Positions 42,191 through 52,384 of a stretch of DNA of 64,000 bases are shown here, piece by piece. The notes under the pieces were generated by a model that saw only the letters and a list, made by a program, of their open reading frames with translations, searched no databases and was not told the origin of the DNA. The first letter of the stretch is position 1; each line of letters opens with the position of its first letter. The stretch spans positions 1-64,000 of the forward strand of contig NZ_JAKRKC020000002.1 of the NCBI RefSeq assembly GCF_022664455.2, given 5' to 3'. The stretch is from Actinomadura luzonensis. Lineage in GTDB: Bacteria; Actinomycetota; Actinomycetes; Streptosporangiales; Streptosporangiaceae. Made by a program: the position numbers and the translations under genes.

Positions 42191-44551
42191 ATGAGCGACT
42201 CGGCCCGCATCGTGATCATCGGCGGGGGCGTCGGCGGCGCGTCCGTCGCCTACCACCTCACCCGGCTCGGCGAGCGCGACGTCCTCGTGCTGGAACGCGA
42301 CGAGCTGACCAGCGGCTCCACCTTCCACTCCGCCGGCCTGGTCGGCCAGCTCCGCGCCGACCCCGCCCTGACCCGCATGAACCAGTACTCCGTCGAGCTC
42401 TACCGCACCCTCGACGCCGGCTGGACCGAGTGCGGCGGCCTCCGGCTGGCCTCCAGCCCGGAGCGGCTGGCGGAGATCCGCCGCCAGGCCGGCTGGGCCC
42501 GCGCGCACGGGCTGCCGCTGGAGGAGATCTCGGCGGCCGAGGCGGCGGAGCTGTTCCCGCTCATGGACCCGGCGGGCGTGCTCGGCGCGGCGTACCTGCC
42601 GACCGACGGCCGGATCGACCCCTCCCAGCTCTGCTACGCCCTGGCCGCCGGCGCCCGCGAGGGCGGCGCGACGATCCGCACCGGCGTCCGCGTCCTCGGC
42701 GTCAGGACCGCGCGCGGCCGGGTCGCCGGCGTCGTCACCGACCACGGGGACGTGGACTGCGAGATCGTGGTCAACTGCGGCGGCATGTTCGCCGCCGAGA
42801 TCGGCCGCATGGCCGGGGTGCGCGTCCCGGTCGTCCCGATGTCGCACCAGTACGTCGTCACCGAAGCCTGCCACGACCACCCGCGCCTGCCCACGCTGCG
42901 CGACCCCGACCTGCTCGTCTACTACCGGCAGGAGGTGCGCGGCCTGGTCATGGGCGGCTACGAGCGCACCTGCGCCCCCTGGACGGCCGCCCCGGACGCC
43001 TACGACGCGATCCCCGCCGGCTTCAACGGCCGCCTGCTGCCCGAGGACTGGCCGCGCTTCGAGGAGATCTCCGCCAACTCCCGCGTCCGCGTCCCCGCGA
43101 TGGCCGACGTCGGCATCCGCAAGCTGGTCAACGGGCCCGAGGCGTTCACCCCGGACAACGAGTTCTGCCTGGGCGAGAGCGAGGTCGCCGGGTTCTTCGT
43201 GGCCGCCGGGTTCTGCGCGCACGGCATCGCGGGCGCGGGCGGCGTCGGCAAGGTGACGGCCGAGTGGATCGTCGCCGGCGAGCCGCCGATGGACCTGGCG
43301 CACATGGACGTGCGCCGCTTCGGCCCCCACTACCGCTCGCCGTCGTACACGCTGAAGCGGGCCGCCGAGAACTACGAGACCTACTACGACATCCGCCACC
43401 CCGGCCAGGAGCGGCGCGCCGGCCGCCCGCTGCGCACCTCGCCCGCCTACGCCTGGCACGCCGCCCACGGCGCGGTGTTCGGCGAGAAGGCCGGCTGGGA
43501 ACGCGTCGACTTCTACGCCGGCAACGCCACCGGCGACGAGCGGGAGCGCCCCCGGGGCTGGGCCGGGCGCGGCTGGTCCTCCGCCGTGGGGGCCGAGCAC
43601 CGCGCCACCCGCACGGCCGCCGGGCTGTTCGACGAGAGCTCGTTCGCCAAGATCGAGGTCACCGGCCCGGACGCCGCCGAGCTGCTGGAGCACGTGTGCG
43701 CCAACCGCGTCGCCCGCGAGGCCGGCGCGGTCACCTACACGCAGGCGCTGAACCGGCGCGGCGGCATCGCGTGCGACTTCACCGTCACCAGGCGCGGCGA
43801 GGACGACTTCCTCGTCGTCACCGGCACCGCCTTCGGCGGGCACGACCTCGGCTGGCTGCGCGGGCAGGCCGCGCGCACCGGGGCCACGGCCAGGATCGCC
43901 GACGTGACCGGCCAGTACGCCTGCTTCGCCCTGTGGGGCCCGCGCGCCGGCGACGTCCTGGCCGGGCTCACCCCCGGCCCCCTGGACGTGCCGTCCATGA
44001 CCTCCCGCGAGACCTCCGTCGGGGACGTGCCGGTGCTGGCGCTGGCGGTGTCGTTCGTCGGCGAGCCCGGCTGGGAGCTGTACTGCTCCAGCGAGTACGG
44101 CCGCGTCCTGTGGGAGACCCTGTGGCGGGCCGGCCGGCCGCACGGCCTGGTCGCGGGCGGCTACCGGGCCATCGACAGCCTCCGGCTGGAGAAGGGCTAC
44201 CGGGTGCGGGGCGCCGACGTCGGGCCGGAGACCACCCCGTACGAGGCGGGCCTCGGCTTCTGCGTCAAGCCCGGCAAGGACTTCGTCGGCCGCGACGCCC
44301 TGGACCCGGACCCGCCGCGCCGGCTGCGGTGCCTCGTCCTCGCCGACCCGCGCGCCGTGGCGCTCGGCCACGAGCCGGTCCGCCTGGACGGGCGGGTGGC
44401 GTCCCGGGTCACCTCCGGCGGCTACGGCTACACGGCCCGCGCCTCCATCGCCTACGCCTACCTGCCGGCCGGGGCGGGCCCCGGGACGCCGGTCGAGGTG
44501 GAGGTCGAGGGCGCGTGGGTGCCCGGCACCGTGGTCGAGAGCCCCCTGTGA
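42191..44551 (+). CDS. FAD-dependent oxidoreductase fused to a GcvT-like folate domain (dimethylglycine/sarcosine oxidoreductase type)
   Basis: 786 residues. Residues 1-370 are a DAO-type FAD domain (VIIGGGVGGASVAYHL, ERDELTSGSTFHSAGLV with the His expected for the covalent or near-flavin position). A middle linker domain (PSYTLKRAAENYETYYDIRHPGQE) is followed by an aminomethyltransferase GcvT domain (FDESSFAKIEVTGPDAAELLEHV, VTYTQALNRRGGI) and a GcvT C-terminal barrel (YTARASIAYAYLPAGAGPGT). By family it oxidatively demethylates dimethylglycine, sarcosine or a related N-methyl compound and passes the C1 unit to tetrahydrofolate. Complete in length; leaderless promoter. Confidence 0.9.
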   Translation: MSDSARIVIIGGGVGGASVAYHLTRLGERDVLVLERDELTSGSTFHSAGLVGQLRADPALTRMNQYSVELYRTLDAGWTECGGLRLASSPERLAEIRRQAGWARAHGLPLEEISAAEAAELFPLMDPAGVLGAAYLPTDGRIDPSQLCYALAAGAREGGATIRTGVRVLGVRTARGRVAGVVTDHGDVDCEIVVNCGGMFAAEIGRMAGVRVPVVPMSHQYVVTEACHDHPRLPTLRDPDLLVYYRQEVRGLVMGGYERTCAPWTAAPDAYDAIPAGFNGRLLPEDWPRFEEISANSRVRVPAMADVGIRKLVNGPEAFTPDNEFCLGESEVAGFFVAAGFCAHGIAGAGGVGKVTAEWIVAGEPPMDLAHMDVRRFGPHYRSPSYTLKRAAENYETYYDIRHPGQERRAGRPLRTSPAYAWHAAHGAVFGEKAGWERVDFYAGNATGDERERPRGWAGRGWSSAVGAEHRATRTAAGLFDESSFAKIEVTGPDAAELLEHVCANRVAREAGAVTYTQALNRRGGIACDFTVTRRGEDDFLVVTGTAFGGHDLGWLRGQAARTGATARIADVTGQYACFALWGPRAGDVLAGLTPGPLDVPSMTSRETSVGDVPVLALAVSFVGEPGWELYCSSEYGRVLWETLWRAGRPHGLVAGGYRAIDSLRLEKGYRVRGADVGPETTPYEAGLGFCVKPGKDFVGRDALDPDPPRRLRCLVLADPRAVALGHEPVRLDGRVASRVTSGGYGYTARASIAYAYLPAGAGPGTPVEVEVEGAWVPGTVVESPL

Positions 44552-44563
44552 CGCGGGCGGGCC

Positions 44564-45685
44564 TCACTCCGACAGGCGGGCCAGCCGCTCCACCGCCTCG
44601 CCGAACTCGGCGATCATCTCGTAGACCACCTGCCGGGCCGGCTTGACCTGGCCGAGCTGGCCCACGACCTGCCCGACGAAGTAGTTGGCCAGCTCCAGCG
44701 CGCCCGGCTCGCCCTTCTCGGCCGCCGCGCCGATGCGCGCCATCGCGCCTTCGGCCAGCAACATCTGCAGCGGCATGCCGAGCGGGCCCGGGCTCTCCTG
44801 CGCGGCGTCCCACTCCTGCGTCCAGGCGGACTTGAGCTGGCGGGCCGGCTTGCCGGTGCGCGAGCGGGAGCGGACGGTGTCCAGGGACGAGGCGGCCAGC
44901 AGCTTGCGCTTGACCGCCGGCGCCGTCTCGGCCTCCTCCGTGGTCAGCCACACCGAGCCGCACCACACGCCCTGCGCGCCGAGCGCCATCGCCGCGGCCA
45001 TCTGCCGCCCCGACGCGATGCCGCCCGCGGCCAGCACCGGCACCGGCGCGACCGCGTCCACGACCTGCGGCACCAGCACCATCGTGGAGATCTCGCCGGT
45101 GTGGCCGCCCGCCTCGGTGCCCTGCGCGACGATGAGGTCCGCGCCCGCGGCGACCTGCCGCCGCGCGTGCTCGACGGTGCCGACCAGCGCCGCCACCGGC
45201 ACGCCCGCCTCCCTGGCCTTGGCCACCATCTCCGGCGGGGGCGGGCCGAGGGCGCTGGCGATCAGCCCGATCGGGTGCTTCAGCGCCACGTCCACCAGGC
45301 CCGTCGCGCCCGACGCCGTCACGCGGCGGCCGAAGGAGTCGGCGGTCACCGGCATCGGCTGCGCCGCCCCGCTCACCCGGTACTTCGCCATCAGGTGCGT
45401 GACGAAGTCGCGGTGCCGCTCGGGGACGGCGTCCATGAGGTGGCCGCCGCCGAGCGCGGCGTCGTCCACCTTGCCCGGCACGAGCACGTCCACCCCGTAC
45501 GGCCTGCCGCCGACCTGCTCGTCGAGCCAGGTCAGCTCGGTGTCGAGCTGCTCGGGGGAGTACGCGACCGCGCCCAGCACCCCGAACCCGCCCGCGTTCG
45601 TGACCGCGGCCACGACGTCCCGGCAGTGGCTGAAGGCGAACAGGGGGAACTCGACGCCCAGACGCTCACAGACAGCGGTCCTCAT
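44564..45685 (-). CDS. Nitronate monooxygenase family (NMO/2-nitropropane dioxygenase-like) flavoprotein
   Basis: 373 residues of a TIM barrel. MRTAVCERLGVEFPLFAFSHCRDVVAAVTNAGGFGVLG is the FMN-barrel start, and GADLIVAQGTEAGGHTG followed by VPVLAAGGIASGRQMAAAMALGAQGVWCGSVWL is the phosphate-binding end typical of NMO class proteins. Expected to oxidise nitronates or another small activated carbon acid using FMN and O2. The -10 box TAGCGT (revcomp, 45692-45697) lies 6 nt before the ATG, another leaderless case. It ends convergent to the FAD-GcvT gene. Confidence 0.87.
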   Translation of the reverse strand: MRTAVCERLGVEFPLFAFSHCRDVVAAVTNAGGFGVLGAVAYSPEQLDTELTWLDEQVGGRPYGVDVLVPGKVDDAALGGGHLMDAVPERHRDFVTHLMAKYRVSGAAQPMPVTADSFGRRVTASGATGLVDVALKHPIGLIASALGPPPPEMVAKAREAGVPVAALVGTVEHARRQVAAGADLIVAQGTEAGGHTGEISTMVLVPQVVDAVAPVPVLAAGGIASGRQMAAAMALGAQGVWCGSVWLTTEEAETAPAVKRKLLAASSLDTVRSRSRTGKPARQLKSAWTQEWDAAQESPGPLGMPLQMLLAEGAMARIGAAAEKGEPGALELANYFVGQVVGQLGQVKPARQVVYEMIAEFGEAVERLARLSE

Positions 45686-45729
45686 GGGCAGACGCTAACC
45701 GACCGAAGGAAGTTCGGTCCATCCCCTGT

Positions 45730-46377
45730 TCAGGAGGCCGCCGCGTCCAGCCGCACGGGATCGTGCCAGCCCAGCTCCGGCGTGTACCCGCGCACCCGCC
45801 GCGCCGGGACGCCCGCCACCACGCTGTGGTCGGGGAAGGTGCCCCGCACCACCGCGCCGCCCGCCACCACGCACTGCCGGCCGAGCGTCGTGCCCGGCAG
45901 GATGATCGCGCCGGTGCCCAGCCACGAGCCCGCGCCGATGGAGACCGGGCTGTTGCGCGGCCACTGCCTGCCGATCGGCACGTCGGGGTCGTCGTAGACG
46001 TGGTTCTGGTCGGTGATGTAGACGTACGGCCCGGTGAAGACGTCGTCGCCGACGTCGATCGACTGGTGGGCCACGATGTGCGTGCCCCGGCCGATCGAGC
46101 AGCCGCGGCCGATCCGCAGGATGGAGCCGGCGCCGAGGTCGAGGCCCGGGTTCATGCCGCACGACAGTGACACGCGCTCGCCGATCAGGGTGTGGTCGCC
46201 GATCTCGATGTACGTCTCGCCGAAGATCGCGCCAGGGGGGAACGCGATGCTCACCCCGTCGCCGAGCCGGCGGAAACGGTAGCCGGCCGGGGTCGCCGGG
46301 GTGATCGCGCCGGCGTGGCGGATCGCCGTGTACGCGCGGTGAATCACCGCGTTCACGGCCCGCCGAACTAGTGACAT
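45730..46377 (-). CDS. Left-handed beta-helix (hexapeptide) acyltransferase
   Basis: 215 residues. Hexapeptide repeats of (I/V/L)Gxxxx type run from GETYIEIGDHTLIGERVSLSCG to SIGAGSWLGTGAIILPGTTLGRQCVVAGGAVVRG. HQSIDVGDDVFTGPYVYITDQNHVYDD includes a His that could be catalytic, as in maltose or virginiamycin O-acetyltransferases. FPDHSVVAGVPARRVRGY is the conserved end of the repeat domain. ATG at 46377. It is divergent from pyrG. The acceptor (sugar, antibiotic or wall glycan) is unknown. Confidence 0.87.
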   Translation of the reverse strand: MSLVRRAVNAVIHRAYTAIRHAGAITPATPAGYRFRRLGDGVSIAFPPGAIFGETYIEIGDHTLIGERVSLSCGMNPGLDLGAGSILRIGRGCSIGRGTHIVAHQSIDVGDDVFTGPYVYITDQNHVYDDPDVPIGRQWPRNSPVSIGAGSWLGTGAIILPGTTLGRQCVVAGGAVVRGTFPDHSVVAGVPARRVRGYTPELGWHDPVRLDAAAS

Positions 46378-46448
46378 AGCGACCAAAGTTACCGCTAGGT
46401 CATGCCGTTCGGGCATGTGAGGGGCGTTGTTTGATATCCTGAGAGCCC

Positions 46449-48148
<1,700 letters not shown>

Positions 48149-48152
<4 letters not shown>

Positions 48153-48760
48153 ACGTCCAGGACACGCCCGAGGCGTGGGACGTCGTCGAGACGAAGGAAC
48201 GCTTCTCCGGATACGTCATCCGCGTGGTCACCGACACCGTGAAGATGCCCCGCGACGAGGTCGCCGACCGCGACTACGTGGTGCATCCCGGCTCCGTCGC
48301 GGTGCTCGCCCTCGACGAGCGCGACCGCGTCCTGATGATCAGGCAGTACCGCCACCCGACCCGGCGGCTCATGTGGGAGCTGCCGGCCGGCATCCGCGAC
48401 GTCGAAGGCGAATCGCTGGTCGAGGGGGCCGCGCGCGAGCTGGCCGAGGAGGCCGGCTACCGCGCCGCCACCTGGTACACCCTCCTCGACCTGCGCTCCT
48501 CGCCGGGCATGACCGACGAGCGCATCCGGGTCTTCCTCGCCCGCGACCTGACGCCGATCCCTGAGGAGGAGAACGGCTTCGTCCACCGGCACGAGGAGGT
48601 GGACATGCCGGTCGAATGGGTCCCCCTGCCCGACGCGGTCGAGAAGGCGCTCATGGGAATGATCCACAATTCCCCGGCCGTGGCCGGTATCCTCGCCGCA
48701 TATGCGGCTTCGGTCGAGGGGTTCGCTTCGTTGCGCCCGGCCGACGCCCCGGAGGCGTGA
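48149..48760 (+). CDS. NUDIX hydrolase, ADP-ribose pyrophosphatase type
   Basis: 203 residues. The nudix box is complete at residues 81-104: G at 81, then REL-AEEAGY (RELAEEAGY) with the metal Glu residues, preceded by MWELPAG, which is the ADP-ribose pyrophosphatase signature. It cleaves ADP-ribose to AMP and ribose-5-phosphate. The GTG start overlaps the pyrG stop. pyrG-nudix-xerD is a conserved actinobacterial order. Confidence 0.93.
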
Positions 48761-48781
48761 CGTTTCGGGAAGGACCGGTCC

Positions 48782-49687
48782 GTGGAGGCAGTGCTCTCCA
48801 GCTACCTCGCCCATCTGGCGGTGGAGCGGGGCCTGGCCGCCAACACGCTCGCGTCCTACCGCCGTGACCTGCGCCGCTACGTCGAGCACCTGCGGGCGCG
48901 CGGCCGTGCCGAGCTCCGCGAGGTGGGGGAGGCCGACGTCCAGGCCTTCCTCGCCGCCCTGCGCGAGGGCGACGGCGAGCATCCCGCGCTCGTCGCCAGC
49001 TCGGCCGCGCGCGCGGTCTCGGCCGTGCGCGGGCTGCACCGCTTCGCCCTGCGCGAAGGCGTGACCGCGCACGACCCCGCCCACCAGGTGCGCCCGCCGC
49101 GCCAGCTCCGCAAGCTGCCCAAGCCCATCTCGGTGGACGAGGTCGAACGGCTCATCGCCGCCTCCGGCCCCGACGGCGCGCCGCTGACGCTGCGCAACCG
49201 GGCCCTGCTGGAGGTCCTGTACGGCACCGGCGCCCGCATCTCCGAGGCCGTCGGCCTGGCCGTGGACGACCTGGAGGACGACCAGGTGCGGCTGCGCGGC
49301 AAGGGCGGCCGCACCCGCGTCGTCCCGCTCGGCCGCTACGCCCGGGCCGCCCTCGACGCCTACCTCGTGCGCGCCCGGCCCGGCCTGCTGGCCCACGGGC
49401 GCGGCACCCCCGCCGTCTTCCTCAACGCCCGCGGTGGGCGGCTGACCAGGCAGGGAGCCTGGGAAGTGCTCCAGGCCGCCGCCGAACGGGCCGGACTGCA
49501 CGGGATAAGCCCGCACGTCCTCCGCCACTCGTTCGCGACGCACCTCATCGACGGCGGCGCCGACGTCAGGGTGGTGCAGGAGCTGCTCGGCCACGCCTCG
49601 GTGACGACCACCCAGGTCTACACCCTGGTCACCGTCGACAAACTCCGCGAGGTCTACGCCGCGGCGCACCCGCGCGCCCGGACGTGA
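48782..49687 (+). CDS. xerD: Site-specific tyrosine recombinase XerD
   Basis: 301 residues, normal length. All catalytic residues are present: Arg in GARISE near residue 151, Lys in RGKGGRTR near 175, His-x-x-Arg in HVLRHSFATHL near 244-247, His in LLGHAS near 271, and Tyr in TTQVYT near 280. It resolves chromosome dimers at dif with a partner such as XerC. Its location directly before parA-scpA-scpB is a typical chromosome-segregation cluster. GTG start. Confidence 0.94.
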   Translation: MEAVLSSYLAHLAVERGLAANTLASYRRDLRRYVEHLRARGRAELREVGEADVQAFLAALREGDGEHPALVASSAARAVSAVRGLHRFALREGVTAHDPAHQVRPPRQLRKLPKPISVDEVERLIAASGPDGAPLTLRNRALLEVLYGTGARISEAVGLAVDDLEDDQVRLRGKGGRTRVVPLGRYARAALDAYLVRARPGLLAHGRGTPAVFLNARGGRLTRQGAWEVLQAAAERAGLHGISPHVLRHSFATHLIDGGADVRVVQELLGHASVTTTQVYTLVTVDKLREVYAAAHPRART

Positions 49688-49689
49688 TC

Positions 49690-49695
49690 TATAGT
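49690..49695 (+). promoter_or_regulatory. Candidate parA promoter -10 (TATAGT)
   Basis: TATAGT lies just after the xerD stop and 110 nt before the parA GTG; the following TCTTTTGC is AT-rich for this genome. No clear -35 is visible. Confidence 0.35.
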
Positions 49696-49804
49696 CTTTT
49701 GCGACGTGCGGCCGAGACGGCGTGCCGCCTTGCCGCGTTAAGTGGTGACGCCATAGTGTCCGTCCGGACGGTCCGGTTCGGGACCGTCAGGGAGGTTCGA
49801 GCTG

Positions 49805-50746
49805 GTGACTGTGGAGACCAAGGGTTCGACCCCGGGGACCCCCGACAACCCCTGGGGCGACACCAAGACCAACGCGCCTTCCAACGGCGTCAACCTAGGG
49901 CCCACGCAGCGGCCCCGCCCGGTGTTCCCCGAGCCGGTGCCGCCCGCCGTGCACGGCCCGGCGCGCGTGGTCGCGATGGTCAATCAGAAGGGCGGGGTCG
50001 GCAAGACCACGACCACCATCAACCTGGGCGCCGCGCTCGTCGAGTACGGCCTCAAGGTGCTGCTGGTCGACTTCGACCCCCAGGGCGCGCTCTCCGTCGG
50101 CCTCGGCATCAACCCGCTGCAGCTCGACCTGACCGTCTACAACCTCCTCATGGAACGCGGCGTCACCGCCGAGGAGGTGCTGCTGCAGACCGGCGTCGAG
50201 GGCCTCGACCTGCTGCCCAGCAACATCGACCTGTCGGCCGCCGAGGTCCAGCTCGTCACCGAGGTGGCCCGCGAGCAGGTGCTCGGCCGCGTCATCAAGC
50301 CGCTGCTGCCGCACTACGACGTCTGCCTCATCGACTGCCAGCCGTCGCTCGGCCTGCTCACCATCAACGCCCTGACCTGCGCGCACGGCGTGATGGTGCC
50401 GCTGGAGTGCGAGTTCTTCGCGCTGCGCGGCGTCGCGCTGCTCATGGACACCATCTCCAAGGTCCAGGAGCGCCTCAACGAGGACCTGGAGATCGAGGGC
50501 CTGCTCGCCACCATGTACGACGCCCGCACCCTGCACGGCCGCGAGGTGCTGGCCCGCGTGGTCGAGGCGTTCGGCGACAAGGTCTTCCACACCGTCATCA
50601 ACCGCACGGTGCGCTTCCCCGACGCGACCGTCGCCGGTGAGCCGATCACCACGTTCGACCCGTCGTCGCTGGGCGCCAACGCCTATCGCGAGCTGGCCCG
50701 CGAAGTGCTCTCGCGCTGGCCGGCACCTGCCACAATGGCCAGGTGA
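49805..50746 (+). CDS. ParA family chromosome-partitioning ATPase (scpAB-linked)
   Basis: 313 residues. Deviant Walker A KGGVGKTTTTINL at about residues 62-74, Walker A' VDFDPQGALS and Walker B CLIDCQPSLGLLTINAL. This is the ParA/Soj class, but no parB gene follows; the partner here is the scpA-scpB condensin module, a linkage seen widely in actinobacteria. The first 50 residues are Pro-rich and probably disordered. Stop overlaps scpA as GTGA. Confidence 0.94.
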   Translation: MTVETKGSTPGTPDNPWGDTKTNAPSNGVNLGPTQRPRPVFPEPVPPAVHGPARVVAMVNQKGGVGKTTTTINLGAALVEYGLKVLLVDFDPQGALSVGLGINPLQLDLTVYNLLMERGVTAEEVLLQTGVEGLDLLPSNIDLSAAEVQLVTEVAREQVLGRVIKPLLPHYDVCLIDCQPSLGLLTINALTCAHGVMVPLECEFFALRGVALLMDTISKVQERLNEDLEIEGLLATMYDARTLHGREVLARVVEAFGDKVFHTVINRTVRFPDATVAGEPITTFDPSSLGANAYRELAREVLSRWPAPATMAR

Positions 50747-51564
50747 CCACCGACGGGCAGAGCGATCCCCAGGGCTTCCAGGTCCACCTGGACGTCTTCG
50801 AAGGGCCCTTCGATCTGCTCCTCGGCCTCATCGCCAAGCACAAGCTCGACATCACCGAGGTCTCGCTCTCCAAGGTCACCGACGAGTTCATCGCCTACAT
50901 CCGCTCGCGCGGCCCCGAGTGGGACCTCGACCAGACCAGCCACTTCCTGCTGGTCGCCGCCACGCTGCTCGACCTGAAGGCGGCCCGGCTGCTGCCGTCC
51001 GGCGAGGTCGAGGACGAGGAGGACCTCGCCCTGCTGGAGGCCAGAGACCTGCTGTTCGCCCGGCTGCTGCAGTACAAGGCGTACAAGGAGGTCGCGAAGA
51101 TCTTCTCCGGGCTCATGGCGGAGGAGTCGCTGCGCTTCCCCCGTACCGTGCAGCTGGAGCCCCAGTTCGCGAACCTGCTGCCCGAGCTGGTGCTCGGCAT
51201 CGGGCCCGACCAGCTCGCCAGGATCGCGGCGCGGGCCTTCACGCCCAAGGCGCCGCCCACCGTCAGCATCGGGCACATCTACCAGCCGCTGGCCAGCGTC
51301 AAGGAGCAGGCCGCGATCCTCGTCATGCACCTGCGGCGGCTGCGCCGGGCCACCTTCCGCGCGCTCGTGGCCGACTGCTCGGGCACCTTCGAGGTTATCG
51401 CCCGCTTCCTCGCCGTGCTGGAGCTGTTCCGGGAGTCGGCGGTGACGTTCGAGCAGATCGAGCCGCTGGGGGAGCTGCACGTCACCTGGACGGGCGCCGA
51501 CCAGGGCGACGTGGCGGTGGGCGACGACTACGAGGAATCCGCGGAGAAACTACGCAATGACTGA
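50743..51564 (+). CDS. scpA: Segregation and condensation protein A
   Basis: 273 residues. FQVHLDVFEGPFDLLLGLIAKHKLDITEVSLSKVTDEFIAYI is the highly conserved ScpA (kleisin) N-terminus that binds SMC. The acidic linker VEDEEDLALLEARD and the C-terminal winged helix (AILVMHLRRLRRATF, VIARFLAVLELFRESAV) that binds the SMC head are present. With ScpB and Smc it condenses the chromosome. Confidence 0.96.
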   Translation: MTTDGQSDPQGFQVHLDVFEGPFDLLLGLIAKHKLDITEVSLSKVTDEFIAYIRSRGPEWDLDQTSHFLLVAATLLDLKAARLLPSGEVEDEEDLALLEARDLLFARLLQYKAYKEVAKIFSGLMAEESLRFPRTVQLEPQFANLLPELVLGIGPDQLARIAARAFTPKAPPTVSIGHIYQPLASVKEQAAILVMHLRRLRRATFRALVADCSGTFEVIARFLAVLELFRESAVTFEQIEPLGELHVTWTGADQGDVAVGDDYEESAEKLRND

Positions 51565-52384
51565 CAACGCCGACTCGCCCGTGCCGCCCGCGGAGCCTGA
51601 CTCCCGGCACCCGCTGCCCGCCTGGATGACCCTCCCCGGCGCCCTGGCCGAGCCCGTGCCTCCGGCGGCGGACGAACCGGCCGCTCCGCCCGCCCCTTCC
51701 GGATCCGCCACGCTGGAGTTCGCCCCCGAGCCCGAGCCCGAGCCTGAGTCCGAGCCCGCCCCTGAGCCCGCCTCCGAGGCCGAGCCCGCCTCCGAGCTTG
51801 AGCCCACCTCCGAGGCTGAGCCGTCGGGCGGGGACGAGGAGGCGCCGACCCTGCAGGCGGCCCTGGAAGCCGTCCTGCTGGTCGTGGACGAGCCGGTCGC
51901 CGAGGTGACCCTGGCCCAGGTGCTGGAGCGCCCCACCCACGAGGTCGCCGCGGCACTGCGCGGGCTCGCCGCGGAATACACTGCCTCCGGGCGGGGTTTC
52001 GACTTGAGACAGGTCGCGGGCGGCTGGCGGTTCTACACGCGCGCCGCGTGCGCCCCGCTGGTCGAGCGGTTCGTCCGCGACGGCCAGCAGACGCGGCTGA
52101 CCCAGGCCGCGCTGGAAACACTCGCGGTCGTGGCCTACCGGCAACCGGTGAGCCGGGCCCGCGTCGCCGCCGTGCGCGGCGTCAACAGCGACGGCGTCAT
52201 GCGGACGCTCGTCGCCAGGGGGCTGGTCGAGGAGGCCGGCACCGACCCGGAGAGCCAGGCAGTGCTCTACCGGACAAGCTCATACTTCCTTGAACGTCTG
52301 GGACTGCGGGACCTGAGCGAGCTCCCCGAGCTCGCGCCCTTCCTCCCCGACGACGTGGAAAACCTCGAGGAGACGACAAAGTGA
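51557..52384 (+). CDS. scpB: Segregation and condensation protein B with a Pro/Glu-rich N-terminal extension
   Basis: 275 residues. Residues 1-95 are a disordered extension with (E/A)P repeats (FAPEPEPEPESEPAPEP). The ScpB winged-helix domains follow: TLQAALEAVLLVVDEPVAE near residue 95, GGWRFYTRAACAPLVERFV, and LTQAALETLAVVAYRQPVSRARVAAVRGVNSDGVMRTLVARGLVEE. The ATG at 51557 lies 8 nt before the scpA stop. Dimers of ScpB hold the ScpA linker. Confidence 0.95.
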   Translation: MTDNADSPVPPAEPDSRHPLPAWMTLPGALAEPVPPAADEPAAPPAPSGSATLEFAPEPEPEPESEPAPEPASEAEPASELEPTSEAEPSGGDEEAPTLQAALEAVLLVVDEPVAEVTLAQVLERPTHEVAAALRGLAAEYTASGRGFDLRQVAGGWRFYTRAACAPLVERFVRDGQQTRLTQAALETLAVVAYRQPVSRARVAAVRGVNSDGVMRTLVARGLVEEAGTDPESQAVLYRTSSYFLERLGLRDLSELPELAPFLPDDVENLEETTK

